A stretch of 64,000 nt of DNA from Pseudomonas sp. B21-056 (GCF_026016325.1 NZ_CP087203.1:2604001-2668000); one strand, 5' to 3'; shown: positions 34,329 to 43,867, counted from the first letter of the stretch. The notes: generated from the letters alone by a model not told the origin. Numbers and translations: made by a program.

Positions 34329-34379
34329 TTCCTTTTAGGAATAAAACGTCTAGCTTTCTTTTTAGAAATAAAAAGAGCC
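34329..34379. promoter_or_regulatory. Operator-like motif, copies c and d (tandem, in the leader)
   Basis: Copy c has the core TTCCTTTTAGGAA (34329-34341) followed by TAAAAC; copy d has TTCTTTTTAGAAA (34356-34368) followed by TAAAAAG. They are 27 bases apart and lie just after the predicted sigma-54 start, as expected for a repressor roadblock. Confidence 0.6.
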
Positions 34380-34421
34380 AGCAGCCACCCACCGTTTTGC
34401 ATTCGCAAGGAGTGACGAGCA

Positions 34422-35756
34422 ATGTTGCCAGCAGAAACACAGCGCATTATCGACAAGCACGGCATCAAGTACGTGCTTGCACAGTTTGTCGATATTCATG
34501 GTGCAGCCAAGACCAAATCGGTACCGGTATGCGGGCTCAAGACGGTAGCCGAGGAGGGCGCCGGTTTTGCCGGGTTCGCCATCAGCGGCATGGGGATGGA
34601 GCCCCACGGTCCGGACTTCATGGCTCGGGGGGACCTGTCTACGCTGACGCCCGTCCCATGGCAGCCGGGTTATGGCCGGGTCGTGTGCATCGGCCATGTC
34701 GATGGCAAGCCGCATCCCTACGACAGCCGTTATGTGTTGCAGCAGCAGATCCAGCGTTTGCAGGAGAAGGGCTGGACCCTCAACACCGGCCTGGAACCGG
34801 AATTCAACCTGATGCGGCGCGACGAGCAGGGCAAGTTGCAACTGGTCGATGCCAGCGACAACCTGGACAAGCCTTGCTACGACTACAAGGGCCTGTCCCG
34901 TTCCCGGGTGTTCCTCGAGCGCTTGACCGAAGCCTTGCAGCAAGTGGATTTCGAGATCTATCAGATCGATCACGAGGACGCCAACGGCCAGTTCGAGATC
35001 AACTACACCTACAGCGATGCCATGACTTCGGCGGATCGCTTCACGTTCTTCCGCATGGCCGCCGGCGAGATCGCCAACGACCTGGGCATGATCTGCTCGT
35101 TCATGCCCAAGCCGGACCCCAAGCGGGCCGGCAATGGCATGCACTTTCACCTGTCGATCAGCAGCGCCGAGAACAAGAACCTGTTCCATGACGCCAGCGA
35201 CCCGAATGGCATGGGCCTGTCGAAACTGGCCTATCACTTCGCCGCCGGGCTGTTGGCTCACGGCCCGGCGCTCTGCGCTTTCGCCGCACCGACGGTCAAT
35301 TCCTACAAGCGCCTGGTGGTGGGTAACTCCTTGTCCGGCGCCACCTGGGCACCGGCCTTCATCGCCTTCGGCGCCAACAACCGTTCCGCCATGGTGCGGG
35401 TGCCCTACGGCCGTCTGGAGTTCCGCCTGCCGGACGCCGGCTGCAATCCTTATCTGGTCAGCGCGGCGATCATCGCGGCAGGCCTCGATGGCATCGACCG
35501 TCAGTTGGAAATCGACAACGTCTGCAATGAAAACCTCTACAGCCTGAGCCTGGAGCAGATTGCCGCCCGGGGCATCAAGACCTTGCCGCAATCGCTCAAG
35601 GAAGCCTGTGACGCGCTGGAAGCCGACCCGCTGTTCAGCGAAGTGCTGGGGCCGCAGATTGTCGGCGAGTTCATCAAGCTCAAGCGCATGGAGTGGGTGG
35701 AGTACAGCCGCCACGTCTCCGATTGGGAGATCCAGCGCTACACCGAATTCTTCTGA
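34422..35756 (+). CDS. Glutamine-synthetase-family ligase (type III; GmaS/GlnT-like)
   Basis: A 444-residue enzyme of the glutamine synthetase fold. Family marks are [15 protein letters not shown] at the N-terminus, the metal-site GLEPEFNLM (about 125-133), the [18 protein letters not shown] stretch, and the ATP-site [10 protein letters not shown] and [11 protein letters not shown]. Such enzymes join glutamate and an amine with ATP: ammonia in GlnT, methylamine (giving gamma-glutamylmethylamide) in GmaS. The [10 protein letters not shown] wording and the three glutamate-synthase-domain genes that follow favour GmaS. AAGGAG precedes the ATG. It heads an operon with a sigma-54 promoter and an NtrC-like site, so nitrogen status should control it. 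Confidence 0.9.
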   Translation: MLPAETQRIIDKHGIKYVLAQFVDIHGAAKTKSVPVCGLKTVAEEGAGFAGFAISGMGMEPHGPDFMARGDLSTLTPVPWQPGYGRVVCIGHVDGKPHPYDSRYVLQQQIQRLQEKGWTLNTGLEPEFNLMRRDEQGKLQLVDASDNLDKPCYDYKGLSRSRVFLERLTEALQQVDFEIYQIDHEDANGQFEINYTYSDAMTSADRFTFFRMAAGEIANDLGMICSFMPKPDPKRAGNGMHFHLSISSAENKNLFHDASDPNGMGLSKLAYHFAAGLLAHGPALCAFAAPTVNSYKRLVVGNSLSGATWAPAFIAFGANNRSAMVRVPYGRLEFRLPDAGCNPYLVSAAIIAAGLDGIDRQLEIDNVCNENLYSLSLEQIAARGIKTLPQSLKEACDALEADPLFSEVLGPQIVGEFIKLKRMEWVEYSRHVSDWEIQRYTEFF

Positions 35757-35827
35757 CTGTTCCCTCAACAACCATTCGGGCATCCGGCACTGCGTCGGCT
35801 GTTCACTGCCTCCGAAGGAGACTTGAT

Positions 35828-36733
35828 ATGTGTGGAATCGTAGGCCTTTACCTGAAAAACCCGCAGCTGGAATCCCAGCTCGGCAAGCTGTTCGAACCCA
35901 TGTTGCAGGCCATGACCGACCGTGGCCCGGACAGCGCCGGCTTCGCCATTTATGGCGATGAAGTCGCCGATGGCTGGGTCAAGCTGACCTTGCAGGCGAC
36001 CACCGAAGGCTTTGACTGGAACGCCTTGATGGGTGCATTGGAAGGCCGTCTCGGCTGTTCCCTGGACTGGTTTCAGAACGCCAGCGCCGCGGTGTTGAAA
36101 ATCCAGGCGCAAGAAGCGCCGGTGCGCCAGGCGCTGGCCGAACTGGCGCCGAGCGTGCGCATCATGAGTGCCGGGCAGAGCATCGAAATCCTCAAGGGCA
36201 TGGGCTTGCCGCAGGAAATTTCCCAACGCTTCGGCCTCGCCGGAATGAAGGGCAGCCACATCATCGGTCATACCCGCATGGCCACCGAAAGCGCTGTGAC
36301 CATGGAAGGCAGCCACCCGTTTTCCACCGGTGCCGATCTGTGCCTGGTGCACAACGGTTCGCTGTCCAATCACTTCCGCCTGCGCCAGGAGCTCAAGCGC
36401 GAAGGCATTCAGTTCGAGACCGAGAACGACACGGAAGTGGCCGCCGGTTACCTGACCTGGCGCCTGCAACAAGGCGACTCGCTGAAAGAGGCGCTGGACC
36501 ATTCCCTGGAAGACCTGGACGGTTTCTTCACGTTCGCCATCGGCACCCGCAATGGCTTCGCGGTGATCCGCGATCCGATTGCCTGCAAGCCGGCGATCCT
36601 CGCCGAGACTGACGACTACGTGGCCATGGCTTCCGAGTACCAGGCCCTGTCGAGCCTGCCGGGTATCGAGCACGCCAAGGTCTGGGAGCCGGCACCGGCC
36701 ACCATGTACATCTGGGAACGCGAGTCTGCCTAA
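35828..36733 (+). CDS. GltB-type glutamine amidotransferase domain protein (GlxB/MgsA-like)
   Basis: A 301-residue stand-alone class II (Ntn) amidotransferase. After Met removal the nucleophile is Cys2 in MCGIVGLYLK; TRMATESAVTMEGSHPF, LVHNGSLSNHFRLR and ETENDTEVAAGYL are the usual glutamine-site segments. In N-methylglutamate synthase the equivalent subunit splits gamma-glutamylmethylamide and hands methylamine to the FMN subunit; in a GlxBCD complex it would release ammonia. The open frame extends back to 35693, but only the ATG at 35828, with AAGGAG upstream, exposes the catalytic Cys. Confidence 0.92.
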   Translation: MCGIVGLYLKNPQLESQLGKLFEPMLQAMTDRGPDSAGFAIYGDEVADGWVKLTLQATTEGFDWNALMGALEGRLGCSLDWFQNASAAVLKIQAQEAPVRQALAELAPSVRIMSAGQSIEILKGMGLPQEISQRFGLAGMKGSHIIGHTRMATESAVTMEGSHPFSTGADLCLVHNGSLSNHFRLRQELKREGIQFETENDTEVAAGYLTWRLQQGDSLKEALDHSLEDLDGFFTFAIGTRNGFAVIRDPIACKPAILAETDDYVAMASEYQALSSLPGIEHAKVWEPAPATMYIWERESA

Positions 36734-36743
36734 AGGAGCACAC

Positions 36744-37427
36744 ATGAAAACCATCGATCTTTCCACTGCCACCGTGCGTGATCTCAATCAGGCGCTGCAC
36801 AACCAGGTCGACCACCTGGAAGAACCCGAGTGGGTAGTGACCCATTCCAATGGCAAGCACAACCTCGCGGTCGGGGTGAACCAGGCCCTGAGCATCGATA
36901 TCCAGGGGCACGCCGGTTACTACTGTGCCGGCATGAACCAGAAAGCCAACATTACCGTGCACGGCAACGCCGGCGTCGGCGTTGCGGAAAACATGATGTC
37001 CGGCAGCGTGCGGATCAAGGGCAGCGCGTCCCAGGCCGCCGGTGCCACTGCCCATGGCGGGTTGCTGGTGATCGAAGGCGATGCCGGTGCCCGTTGCGGC
37101 ATTTCCATGAAAGGCATCGACATCGTGGTCGGCGGCAGCATCGGCCACATGAGTTGCTTCATGGGCCAGGCCGGTCGCCTGGTGGTGTGCGGCGATGCCG
37201 GCGATGCGCTGGGCGATTCGCTGTATGAAACCCGTATCTACGTGCAGGGCAGCGTGCAGTCCCTGGGCTCCGACTGCATCGAGAAAGAGATGCGCGCCGA
37301 GCACCTGGAAGAGTTGCAGGAGCTGCTCAACCAGGCCGGTTTCAGCGCCGACCCGGCGAATTTCAAGCGTTACGGTTCGGCCCGCCAGCTGTACAACTTC
37401 AAAGTCGATAACGCCTCCGCGTACTGA
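36744..37427 (+). CDS. GltB C-terminal (GXGXG) domain protein (GlxC/MgsB-like)
   Basis: A 227-residue protein made of the right-handed beta-helix found at the C-terminus of glutamate synthase. Repeating Gly-rich turns run through GHAGYYCAGMNQKANITVHG, GNAGVGVAENMMSGSV, GDAGARCGISMKGIDIVVGG and GDAGDALGDSLYETRIYVQG. It has no catalytic residues of its own and structurally links the amidotransferase and FMN subunits. The true start is the ATG at 36744 after AAGGAG, ten bases from the upstream stop; the frame is open further upstream only as overlap. Confidence 0.92.
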   Translation: MKTIDLSTATVRDLNQALHNQVDHLEEPEWVVTHSNGKHNLAVGVNQALSIDIQGHAGYYCAGMNQKANITVHGNAGVGVAENMMSGSVRIKGSASQAAGATAHGGLLVIEGDAGARCGISMKGIDIVVGGSIGHMSCFMGQAGRLVVCGDAGDALGDSLYETRIYVQGSVQSLGSDCIEKEMRAEHLEELQELLNQAGFSADPANFKRYGSARQLYNFKVDNASAY

Positions 37428-37441
37428 TCCAGGAGATTCAC

Positions 37442-38776
37442 ATGAGCGACCCTACTAGCCAAAAAGCCCCTCCAGTGCTGCGCGAGTCCGCGACCTTCGA
37501 CCGCCTGACCATCCAGGAAATCCAGCGTGCCGCCGAAACCGGCATCTACGACATCCGCGGCGGTGGCACCAAGCGCAAGGTGCCGCATTTCGATGACTTG
37601 CTGCTGCTCGGCGCCAGCGTGTCGCGCTATCCGCTGGAAGGCTACCGGGAGAAGTGCGGCACCGATGTGATCCTCGGTAACCGTTTTGCCAAGAAGCCGA
37701 TCCACCTGAAGATCCCGGTGACCATCGCCGGCATGAGTTTCGGCGCGTTGTCGGCTAATGCCAAGGAAGCCCTGGGTCGTGGCGCCACCATCGCCGGCAC
37801 CAGCACCACCACCGGTGACGGCGGCATGACCCCGGAAGAGCGAGGTCAGTCGCAGCATCTGGTCTACCAGTATCTGCCGTCGCGCTATGGCATGAATCCG
37901 GACGACCTGCGCAAGGCCGACGCCATCGAAATCGTGCTGGGGCAGGGCGCCAAACCCGGTGGCGGCGGCATGCTGCTAGGCATGAAAGTCACCGAGCGCG
38001 TCGCCGGCATGCGTACCTTGCCGATTGGCGTCGATCAGCGCAGCGCCTGCCGTCACCCGGACTGGACCGGCCCGGATGACCTGGCGATCAAGATCGCTGA
38101 ACTGCGTGAAATCACCGATTGGGAAAAACCGATCTACGTGAAGATCGGCGCCAGCCGACCGTACTACGACGTCAAGCTGGCGGTGAAGGCGGGCGCCGAC
38201 GTGATCGTGCTTGACGGCATGCAGGGCGGCACCGCGGCCACCCAGGAAGTGTTTATCGAACACGTGGGCATCCCGATCCTGCCGGCCATCCCGCAAGCGG
38301 TCCAGGCGTTGCAAGAGATGGGCATGCATCGCAAGGTGCAGTTGATTGTCTCCGGCGGTATTCGCAACGGGGCCGACGTCGCCAAGGCCATGGCGCTGGG
38401 CGCGGATGCGGTCGCCATCGGCACCGCGGCGTTGATCGCCCTGGGCGACAACCATCCACACCTGGACGAGGAGCTGAAGAAGATCGGCTCGGCCGCCGGT
38501 TTCTACGACGACTGGCAAAACGGCCGTGACCCGGCCGGGATCACCACCCAGGACCCGGAGCTGTCCAAGCGCCTGGACCCGGTGGAAGGCGGGCGCCGGC
38601 TGGCCAACTACCTGCGGGTGTTGGTGCTGGAGGCGCAGACCATGGCCCGTGCCTGCGGTAAATCGCACCTGCACAACCTCGACCCCGAGGACCTGGTGGC
38701 ACTGACCGTCGAGTCGGCGGCCATGGCCCGGGTGCCGTTGGCGGGAACCAACTGGGTGCCTGGATCGGGTTACTGA
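37442..38776 (+). CDS. FMN-binding glutamate synthase domain protein (GlxD/MgsC-like)
   Basis: A 444-residue protein equal to the central and FMN domains of GltB. It has VTIAGMSFGALSANAKEALGRG, the EDGGMTPEER-like GDGGMTPEERG, the glutamate synthase barrel segments KIGASRPYYDVKLAVKAGAD and VLDGMQGGTAATQEV, and the FMN-phosphate loop SGGIRNGADVAKAMALGADA. Together with the two preceding proteins it should condense 2-oxoglutarate with methylamine (or ammonia) and reduce the imine, giving N-methylglutamate (or glutamate). AGGAGA lies before the ATG. A double hairpin follows the gene. Confidence 0.93.
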   Translation: MSDPTSQKAPPVLRESATFDRLTIQEIQRAAETGIYDIRGGGTKRKVPHFDDLLLLGASVSRYPLEGYREKCGTDVILGNRFAKKPIHLKIPVTIAGMSFGALSANAKEALGRGATIAGTSTTTGDGGMTPEERGQSQHLVYQYLPSRYGMNPDDLRKADAIEIVLGQGAKPGGGGMLLGMKVTERVAGMRTLPIGVDQRSACRHPDWTGPDDLAIKIAELREITDWEKPIYVKIGASRPYYDVKLAVKAGADVIVLDGMQGGTAATQEVFIEHVGIPILPAIPQAVQALQEMGMHRKVQLIVSGGIRNGADVAKAMALGADAVAIGTAALIALGDNHPHLDEELKKIGSAAGFYDDWQNGRDPAGITTQDPELSKRLDPVEGGRRLANYLRVLVLEAQTMARACGKSHLHNLDPEDLVALTVESAAMARVPLAGTNWVPGSGY

Positions 38777-38783
38777 AGATCGT

Positions 38784-38829
38784 CCCCACGCTCTGGCGTG
38801 GGGATGCCTCACGGGACGCTCTGCGTCCC
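38784..38829 (+). terminator. Double hairpin between the mgsC-like and amt genes
   Basis: Two adjacent stems, CCCCACGC-TCTG-GCGTGGGG (38784-38803) and GGGACGC-TCT-GCGTCCC (38813-38829), the second followed by TTT. This pair is a recurrent pseudomonad intergenic element and may partly separate amt expression from the upstream genes. Confidence 0.7.
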
Positions 38830-38911
38830 TTTATTCGAAGAGGCCTTCAAGGCCCATTATTTGTCACTTGCTCACTGCCGAAACATCCCTTTCTTTGCAG
38901 GAGCTTTGAAC

Positions 38912-40237
38912 ATGGTCAATCGTCTTCTCAGCAAATTCCTCCTTGGTCTGTTATCCGTCGGCGCAATCGCGCCGATGGTCCAGGCCGCCGAAGCGCCCAC
39001 CCTCAATACCGGCAGCACCGCCTGGATGGTCACTGCCGCGGTGCTGGTGTTGTTCATGTGCCTGCCGGGCCTCGCGTTGTTCTACGGTGGTCTGGTGCGG
39101 GCGAAAAACATGCTCTCGCTGTTCACTCAATGCTTCGGCATCGCCGGCCTGGTGGGTGTGCTATGGGTGATTTACGGCTACAGCCTGGTGGTCGACAGCA
39201 GCGGCATGATCGAAGGGCAGGTGACCTTCAACAGTTTTGTCGGCGGTTTGAGTCGGGTCTTTTTGGTGGGCATGACCGCAGAAAGCCTGGTGGGGGATAT
39301 TCCTGAAGGGGTGTTCGTGACCTTCCAGATGACCTTCGCCATCATCACTCCTGCGCTGATCGCCGGGGCGTTCGCCGAGCGCATGAAGTTCTCGGCGGCG
39401 CTGCTGTTCATGGCTCTCTGGTTCACTCTGGTGTACGCCCCTGTGGCGCACATGGTCTGGGGTGGCGCCGGTGCCTTGATGCACAACTGGGGCGTGCTCG
39501 ATTTTGCCGGCGGCACCGCCGTGCATATCAATGCTGGCGTCGCCGCGTTGGCCGCCTGCCTGGTCCTCGGCAAGCGCAAGGGCTACCAGAACGCGCCAAT
39601 GCCGGCCCACAACCTGAGCCTGACCATGACTGGCGCGGGCATGCTCTGGGTCGGCTGGTTCGGTTTCAACATCGGCTCCGGCGGCGGCCTCAATGGCACC
39701 TCCGGCATTGTCATGCTCAACACCCAACTGGGTGCCTGCGCCGGCATTCTCGGCTGGATGTTCACCGAATGGTTCAAGGTTGGCAAACCCAGCGCCTTGG
39801 GCCTGGCCAGCGGTGCCCTGGCAGGCCTGGTCGGAATCACCCCGGCCTGCGCCTATGTCGGCGTCGGTGGCGCCTTGGCCATCGGCCTGTTGTGTGGCGT
39901 GTTTTGCTACTTGAGCGTTACGGTGCTGAAACGTCGTTTCGGCTACGACGACAGCCTCGACGTGTTTGGCTTGCATGGCATCGGAGGAATGATCGGTGCG
40001 GTACTCACCGGCGTGTTCTGCGTGCCGTCGCTGGGCGGGCTGGTCGACGGCGTGACCTTGGGAGGGCAGGTCATGGCGCAGGTCAAAGGCGTGGCACTGA
40101 CGACCGTTTACTGTTTCGCCGTCAGCTGGATCATTCTCAAAGTGGTCAAGGCGCTGGTGGGCTTGCGTGCGCAGGAATCGGTGGAAGAAATGGGATTGGA
40201 CCTGGCCGAGCATAACGAGCGTGCCTATAACCATTGA
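38912..40237 (+). CDS. amt: Ammonium / methylammonium transporter, Amt family
   Basis: A 441-residue Amt/Mep/Rh channel. A cleavable signal peptide (core LLGLLSVGAIAPM, cut near VQAA-E) is followed by eleven membrane segments. The twin-His residues are in FAGGTAVHINAGVAAL and FGLHGIGGMIGAVLTG, and LFYGGLVRAKNMLS is the family N-terminal motif. Amt proteins also carry methylammonium, which fits an operon with a GmaS-like ligase. The ATG at 38912 has AGGAG at -12; the open frame upstream of it crosses the hairpin repeat and is not coding. No glnK gene is beside it, which is usual only for an operon-specific Amt. Confidence 0.95.
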   Translation: MVNRLLSKFLLGLLSVGAIAPMVQAAEAPTLNTGSTAWMVTAAVLVLFMCLPGLALFYGGLVRAKNMLSLFTQCFGIAGLVGVLWVIYGYSLVVDSSGMIEGQVTFNSFVGGLSRVFLVGMTAESLVGDIPEGVFVTFQMTFAIITPALIAGAFAERMKFSAALLFMALWFTLVYAPVAHMVWGGAGALMHNWGVLDFAGGTAVHINAGVAALAACLVLGKRKGYQNAPMPAHNLSLTMTGAGMLWVGWFGFNIGSGGGLNGTSGIVMLNTQLGACAGILGWMFTEWFKVGKPSALGLASGALAGLVGITPACAYVGVGGALAIGLLCGVFCYLSVTVLKRRFGYDDSLDVFGLHGIGGMIGAVLTGVFCVPSLGGLVDGVTLGGQVMAQVKGVALTTVYCFAVSWIILKVVKALVGLRAQESVEEMGLDLAEHNERAYNH

Positions 40238-40326
40238 GCTGATGCCATCTGATCCTTGGCGTAGGCAAGCGGCAGATTGGGACTGGGCGCGTTTGCCGGG
40301 GCAGGTCTTGGTGTCGAGCAGCGCGG

Positions 40327-40449
40327 ACCAGTCCTGCGGCTTGCCGGTGGGATCAGGCCGATGCCGAAGTGGCGCGGCTCGGCATTATCCACTTGCCCAA
40401 GGAGGAGCTCGCACCACACATCAAGGCCGGGCGCCGCCTCAGCAGGTAG
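40327..40449 (+). pseudogene. Remnant of a LysR-type regulator C-terminus
   Basis: A 40-codon open stretch ending in TAG encodes ADAEVARLGIIHLPKEELA followed by PHIKAGRRLSR, which resembles the last part of LysR ligand domains (G-I-xx-LP then I-x-x-G-x-L). No start, HTH or upstream body is found, so it looks like a decayed tail. The surrounding 220 bases show nothing else. Confidence 0.3.
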
Positions 40450-40458
40450 CGCAGGCCT

Positions 40459-41376
40459 TCAGAACCGAACAGCCGCATCGCTTTCGATGGCTTCTGCCGC
40501 CGCCAGTGTATTTTTCATCAAGCAGGCGACAGTCATCGGGCCGACACCGCCTGGAACGGGTGTAATGGCTGCTGCGACATTCCTGGCAGAGTTGAAGTCG
40601 ACGTCGCCCACCAGAAGCGGTGCGCCATTTTTCTCGACCCTGTTGATGCCTACATCAACCACGATGGCTCCCGGCTTGATCGCCGTTGCGTCGATGAATT
40701 CCGCCCGACCGATGGCGACCACCAGGATGTCGGCCTGGCGACATTCGTTGTTCAGATCCCGCGTGCGGGAGTGGACAATCGTGACGGTGCAGTTTTCCTG
40801 CAGCAGCAGATTCGCCATTGGCTTTCCAACGATGTTTGACCTGCCGACAATTACCGCCTTTTTGCCGCCAAGGTCGCCAAGCTGATCTTTCAGCATCATC
40901 AGGCATCCCAGCGGCGTGCATGGAATCAATTTGGCTCTGCCCTGACCCAGCAGACCCACATTCACCGGATGGAAACCGTCGACATCCTTGGCCGGGTCGA
41001 TGGCCGCGATGACCTTTGACTCATCGATATGCTCAGGTAACGGAAGTTGAACGAGAATCCCATGTACGTAACGGTCATTGTTGAGCTTGTCGATCAAGCT
41101 CAACAGCTGCGTTTCGGAGGTGTCCCTCTCCAGCAGATGCGGAAACGAATCGATTCCGGACTCCAGGGCATTTTTCATCTTGGTTCTCACATAGACCTGG
41201 CTCGCAGGATCGCTGCCTACGAGTACGACAGCCAGCCCGGGCGCCCGGCCGCGTTTCTCCCGGAAGGCCCTTGCGCCGATGGCGACATCCTTGCGCAATG
41301 TTTCGGCAAATGCTTTCCCATCAATGATGGTGGCCTGCGCGTTGGGCGCGTTATCCAAAGCGTGTGTCACGGTCAT
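40459..41376 (-). CDS. folD: Methylene-tetrahydrofolate dehydrogenase / cyclohydrolase FolD (copy 2)
   Basis: A 305-residue FolD with the same motifs as copy 1: [60 protein letters not shown] and [16 protein letters not shown]. The two window copies are clearly paralogous but not near-identical. ATG 41376 has AGGA at about -9; an ATG at 41391 is a weaker option. It follows the dimethylglycine-dehydrogenase-like gene by 61 bases on the same strand and should oxidise the methylene-THF which that enzyme makes. Confidence 0.95.
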   Translation of the reverse strand: MTVTHALDNAPNAQATIIDGKAFAETLRKDVAIGARAFREKRGRAPGLAVVLVGSDPASQVYVRTKMKNALESGIDSFPHLLERDTSETQLLSLIDKLNNDRYVHGILVQLPLPEHIDESKVIAAIDPAKDVDGFHPVNVGLLGQGRAKLIPCTPLGCLMMLKDQLGDLGGKKAVIVGRSNIVGKPMANLLLQENCTVTIVHSRTRDLNNECRQADILVVAIGRAEFIDATAIKPGAIVVDVGINRVEKNGAPLLVGDVDFNSARNVAAAITPVPGGVGPMTVACLMKNTLAAAEAIESDAAVRF

Positions 41377-41437
41377 TTTCGTCCTACCCATTAACAGTCA
41401 GATAGCTGCCTCCATCTGCATGAAGGCAGTCGCATAA

Positions 41438-43867
41438 TCAGGATTTCAAGCGTTTGCCTTCAGGGTCGTAAAGGCACCCACGGACAACCTTCGCGGAGCG
41501 CTCTTCACCCAGGATCCACAGGGTGAGTTCAGTACCCGGGAGCGAAAAATCGCGCTTGATAAAGCCCATTGCCAGGCTTTTCTGCACACGGTAGCCGTAG
41601 CCTCCCGATGTCGTCAGGCCCACGGGACGCCCCTGATGGAAAACCGGCTCGCTGCCCAACGCGTCGGCGGCGCCACTTTGTACCTCCATGAGGACCAGAC
41701 GGTGCGTACCGGGCTGCTCTTTTTCAGCAAGCACCGCAGCGCGTCCTTCGAATTCACCCTTATCGGTCTTTATGAAGTGGCCCAGATTGGCAGCCAGCGC
41801 CGAGTACTCGGTGCTCAACTCACGCCCCCAGATCTGGTAACCCTTTTCGAGACGCATCGAGTCCATTGCCCGGAGCCCGAAGTCGACAATTCCATGGGGC
41901 TCTCCTGCCCAGGCGAGGGCTTCATAAAGTGCCTGCTGATGCTGAATGGGGTGGTGCAGTTCCCATCCCAACTCCCCGACAAAATTCATCCGCAGTGCGC
42001 GCACCGGCGCCCCCACAATCTGGATCTCCTGTCCGGTAAACCAGGGGAATGCTTCATTGCCCAGATCGGCGTCGGTCAGTTTCGACAGCACCGTTCGGGC
42101 TTCGGGGCCCGCCAGGACAAGCGTGCCGTAGGCCCTTGTGATGTTCGCAATCGATACATCAGTGTATTTGGTCGCTCGTTGTCGTAACCAGTCTTCAATC
42201 AACAGTTCGCAAGCTGCCGGGCACATCAGGTAAAACGTGCCATTCTCCAGCAACGTCATGGAGAACTCCCAGGCGATACTACCCGACGGCGTGAGGACAT
42301 GGGCGAGCGCTACATCCCCGGGGTGAGCGGGGACCCGATTGGGACTGATTCGATCCAGGAACAGACGAGCGTCTTCCCCGGAGATTTCGAATTTCGTGAA
42401 GGCACTCAGGTCGAGGATGCCTACGCGATGCTGCACGGCTTCGCATTCCGCTCGTACCGCCGCGTCCCAATTACCACGGCGATAGGTGAATTGCTCGGCC
42501 GGCTCTTCGGTAGTGCGTGCGAACCAACTGGCACGCTCCCAACCGTAATAGGCTCCGAACACCGCGCTCTTGTGCTTGAGCAACTCGTATATCGGCGTGG
42601 TCTTGATTTCACGGCACGCTGGGCGCATCGCATACTCATTCGGGCAGCTCAACTGATACTCGTTGGCGTACAGCTCCAGCGATTTGGTGACGGTATAGGC
42701 AAGGTCGGCATAGGTGCCGAAGCGACGGGAGTCCAGCTCCCAGAGATCGACCTCCGGGTGGCCGTCGATGATCCACTGGGCGAGGTAACGCCCCGCGCCT
42801 CCGCCCTGGGTAATCCCGAAACTGAAACCCACGCAGGCGAAGTAGTTGTCATAGCCGTGTACCGGGCCAAGCAAGGGAAGGCCATCTGGCGTGTACACGA
42901 TCGGACCGTTGATCACGGTCTTGATACCGCCGTCACCGATGATACCCACCTGTTCCATTGCCGCACCGATGATGTCTTCGAGTCGGGACAGTTCCGGTTG
43001 CAGCAGTTCCTGGCCGAATGTCGCGGGGACGCCATCTACTCCCCAGGCCACTGGCTCATGTTCGTAAGGGCCGAGTATCAGACCCTTTCCTTCCTGGCGA
43101 AGGTAGTAGGAAATGTCCGGGTCGCGCAGCAGGGGGAGGTGGTCGGGTCTATCCAACAGGGCCGGAATATTGTCGGTCACCAGATACTGGTGCTCCAGGG
43201 AGCAAATGGGAAACTGGTGGCCGATCATCGCCGCGATTTCGTTCGCCCTGAAGCCTGCGGCGTTGACGATGATGTCAGCATGGATCACGCCTTGCTCGGT
43301 CGTCACTTTCCATTTTTTGTCCGCGAGCTGTGTAATCGCGGTGACGGGGTTGTGCCGAATGATCGTCGCGCCATAACCGCGCGCCAGTTGGGCCATGGCG
43401 TTGGTGATACTGGTGGGGTCAATATGGCCGTCGTAAGGATCCCAAAGACCGCCCAACAACCCGGTGGTGTCCAGGAAGGGATGTAGTTCCTTCAAGCGTT
43501 CATTGGTGACGACCTCGACGCCCTCCAGCCCAGCAAGTGCGGCGAGGCCGACCACGCGCTTGAACTCGTCCAGGCGTTCCTGGGTATGGGCAAGACGGAT
43601 TGACCCTGTCTGGTGGTGACCGACCGATTGCCCGGTCTGCTCGGCGAGTTGCCGGTACAGTTCAATGCTGTTTTTCTGAAGCTTCATGATGTTCAGGCTG
43701 GTGCTGAACGAAGGAAGGTTGCCCGCCGCGTGCCAGGTCGAACCCGACGTCAGCTCCAGCTTCTCCACCAGCATGACATCGGTCCAGCCGGACTTGGCCA
43801 GATGATAAAGCGTGCTCACACCGGTAATACCACCACCTACCACCAGAACTCTGGCTTCCGATTTCAT
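41438..43867 (-). CDS. FAD-dependent demethylase with GcvT domain, dimethylglycine dehydrogenase-like
   Basis: An 809-residue flavoprotein with an N-terminal DAO-type FAD domain (VLVVGGGITGVSTLYHL, 7-23) and a C-terminal GcvT-type tetrahydrofolate domain (about 430-800). GSTWHAAG holds His46, the residue that covalently carries FAD in mitochondrial dimethylglycine dehydrogenase. Other stretches recall that enzyme from memory: GHHQTGSIRLA, DGHIDPTSIT, YYLRQEGKGLILGPYE, INGPIVYTPDGLPLLGP and ALRMNFVGELGWELHHP. It should remove an N-methyl group as methylene-THF and pass electrons to ETF. It is divergent from a LysR gene, with ATAAG-N5-CTTAT between them, and followed by folD. The substrate is not proved. 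Confidence 0.9.
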   Translation of the reverse strand: MKSEARVLVVGGGITGVSTLYHLAKSGWTDVMLVEKLELTSGSTWHAAGNLPSFSTSLNIMKLQKNSIELYRQLAEQTGQSVGHHQTGSIRLAHTQERLDEFKRVVGLAALAGLEGVEVVTNERLKELHPFLDTTGLLGGLWDPYDGHIDPTSITNAMAQLARGYGATIIRHNPVTAITQLADKKWKVTTEQGVIHADIIVNAAGFRANEIAAMIGHQFPICSLEHQYLVTDNIPALLDRPDHLPLLRDPDISYYLRQEGKGLILGPYEHEPVAWGVDGVPATFGQELLQPELSRLEDIIGAAMEQVGIIGDGGIKTVINGPIVYTPDGLPLLGPVHGYDNYFACVGFSFGITQGGGAGRYLAQWIIDGHPEVDLWELDSRRFGTYADLAYTVTKSLELYANEYQLSCPNEYAMRPACREIKTTPIYELLKHKSAVFGAYYGWERASWFARTTEEPAEQFTYRRGNWDAAVRAECEAVQHRVGILDLSAFTKFEISGEDARLFLDRISPNRVPAHPGDVALAHVLTPSGSIAWEFSMTLLENGTFYLMCPAACELLIEDWLRQRATKYTDVSIANITRAYGTLVLAGPEARTVLSKLTDADLGNEAFPWFTGQEIQIVGAPVRALRMNFVGELGWELHHPIQHQQALYEALAWAGEPHGIVDFGLRAMDSMRLEKGYQIWGRELSTEYSALAANLGHFIKTDKGEFEGRAAVLAEKEQPGTHRLVLMEVQSGAADALGSEPVFHQGRPVGLTTSGGYGYRVQKSLAMGFIKRDFSLPGTELTLWILGEERSAKVVRGCLYDPEGKRLKS

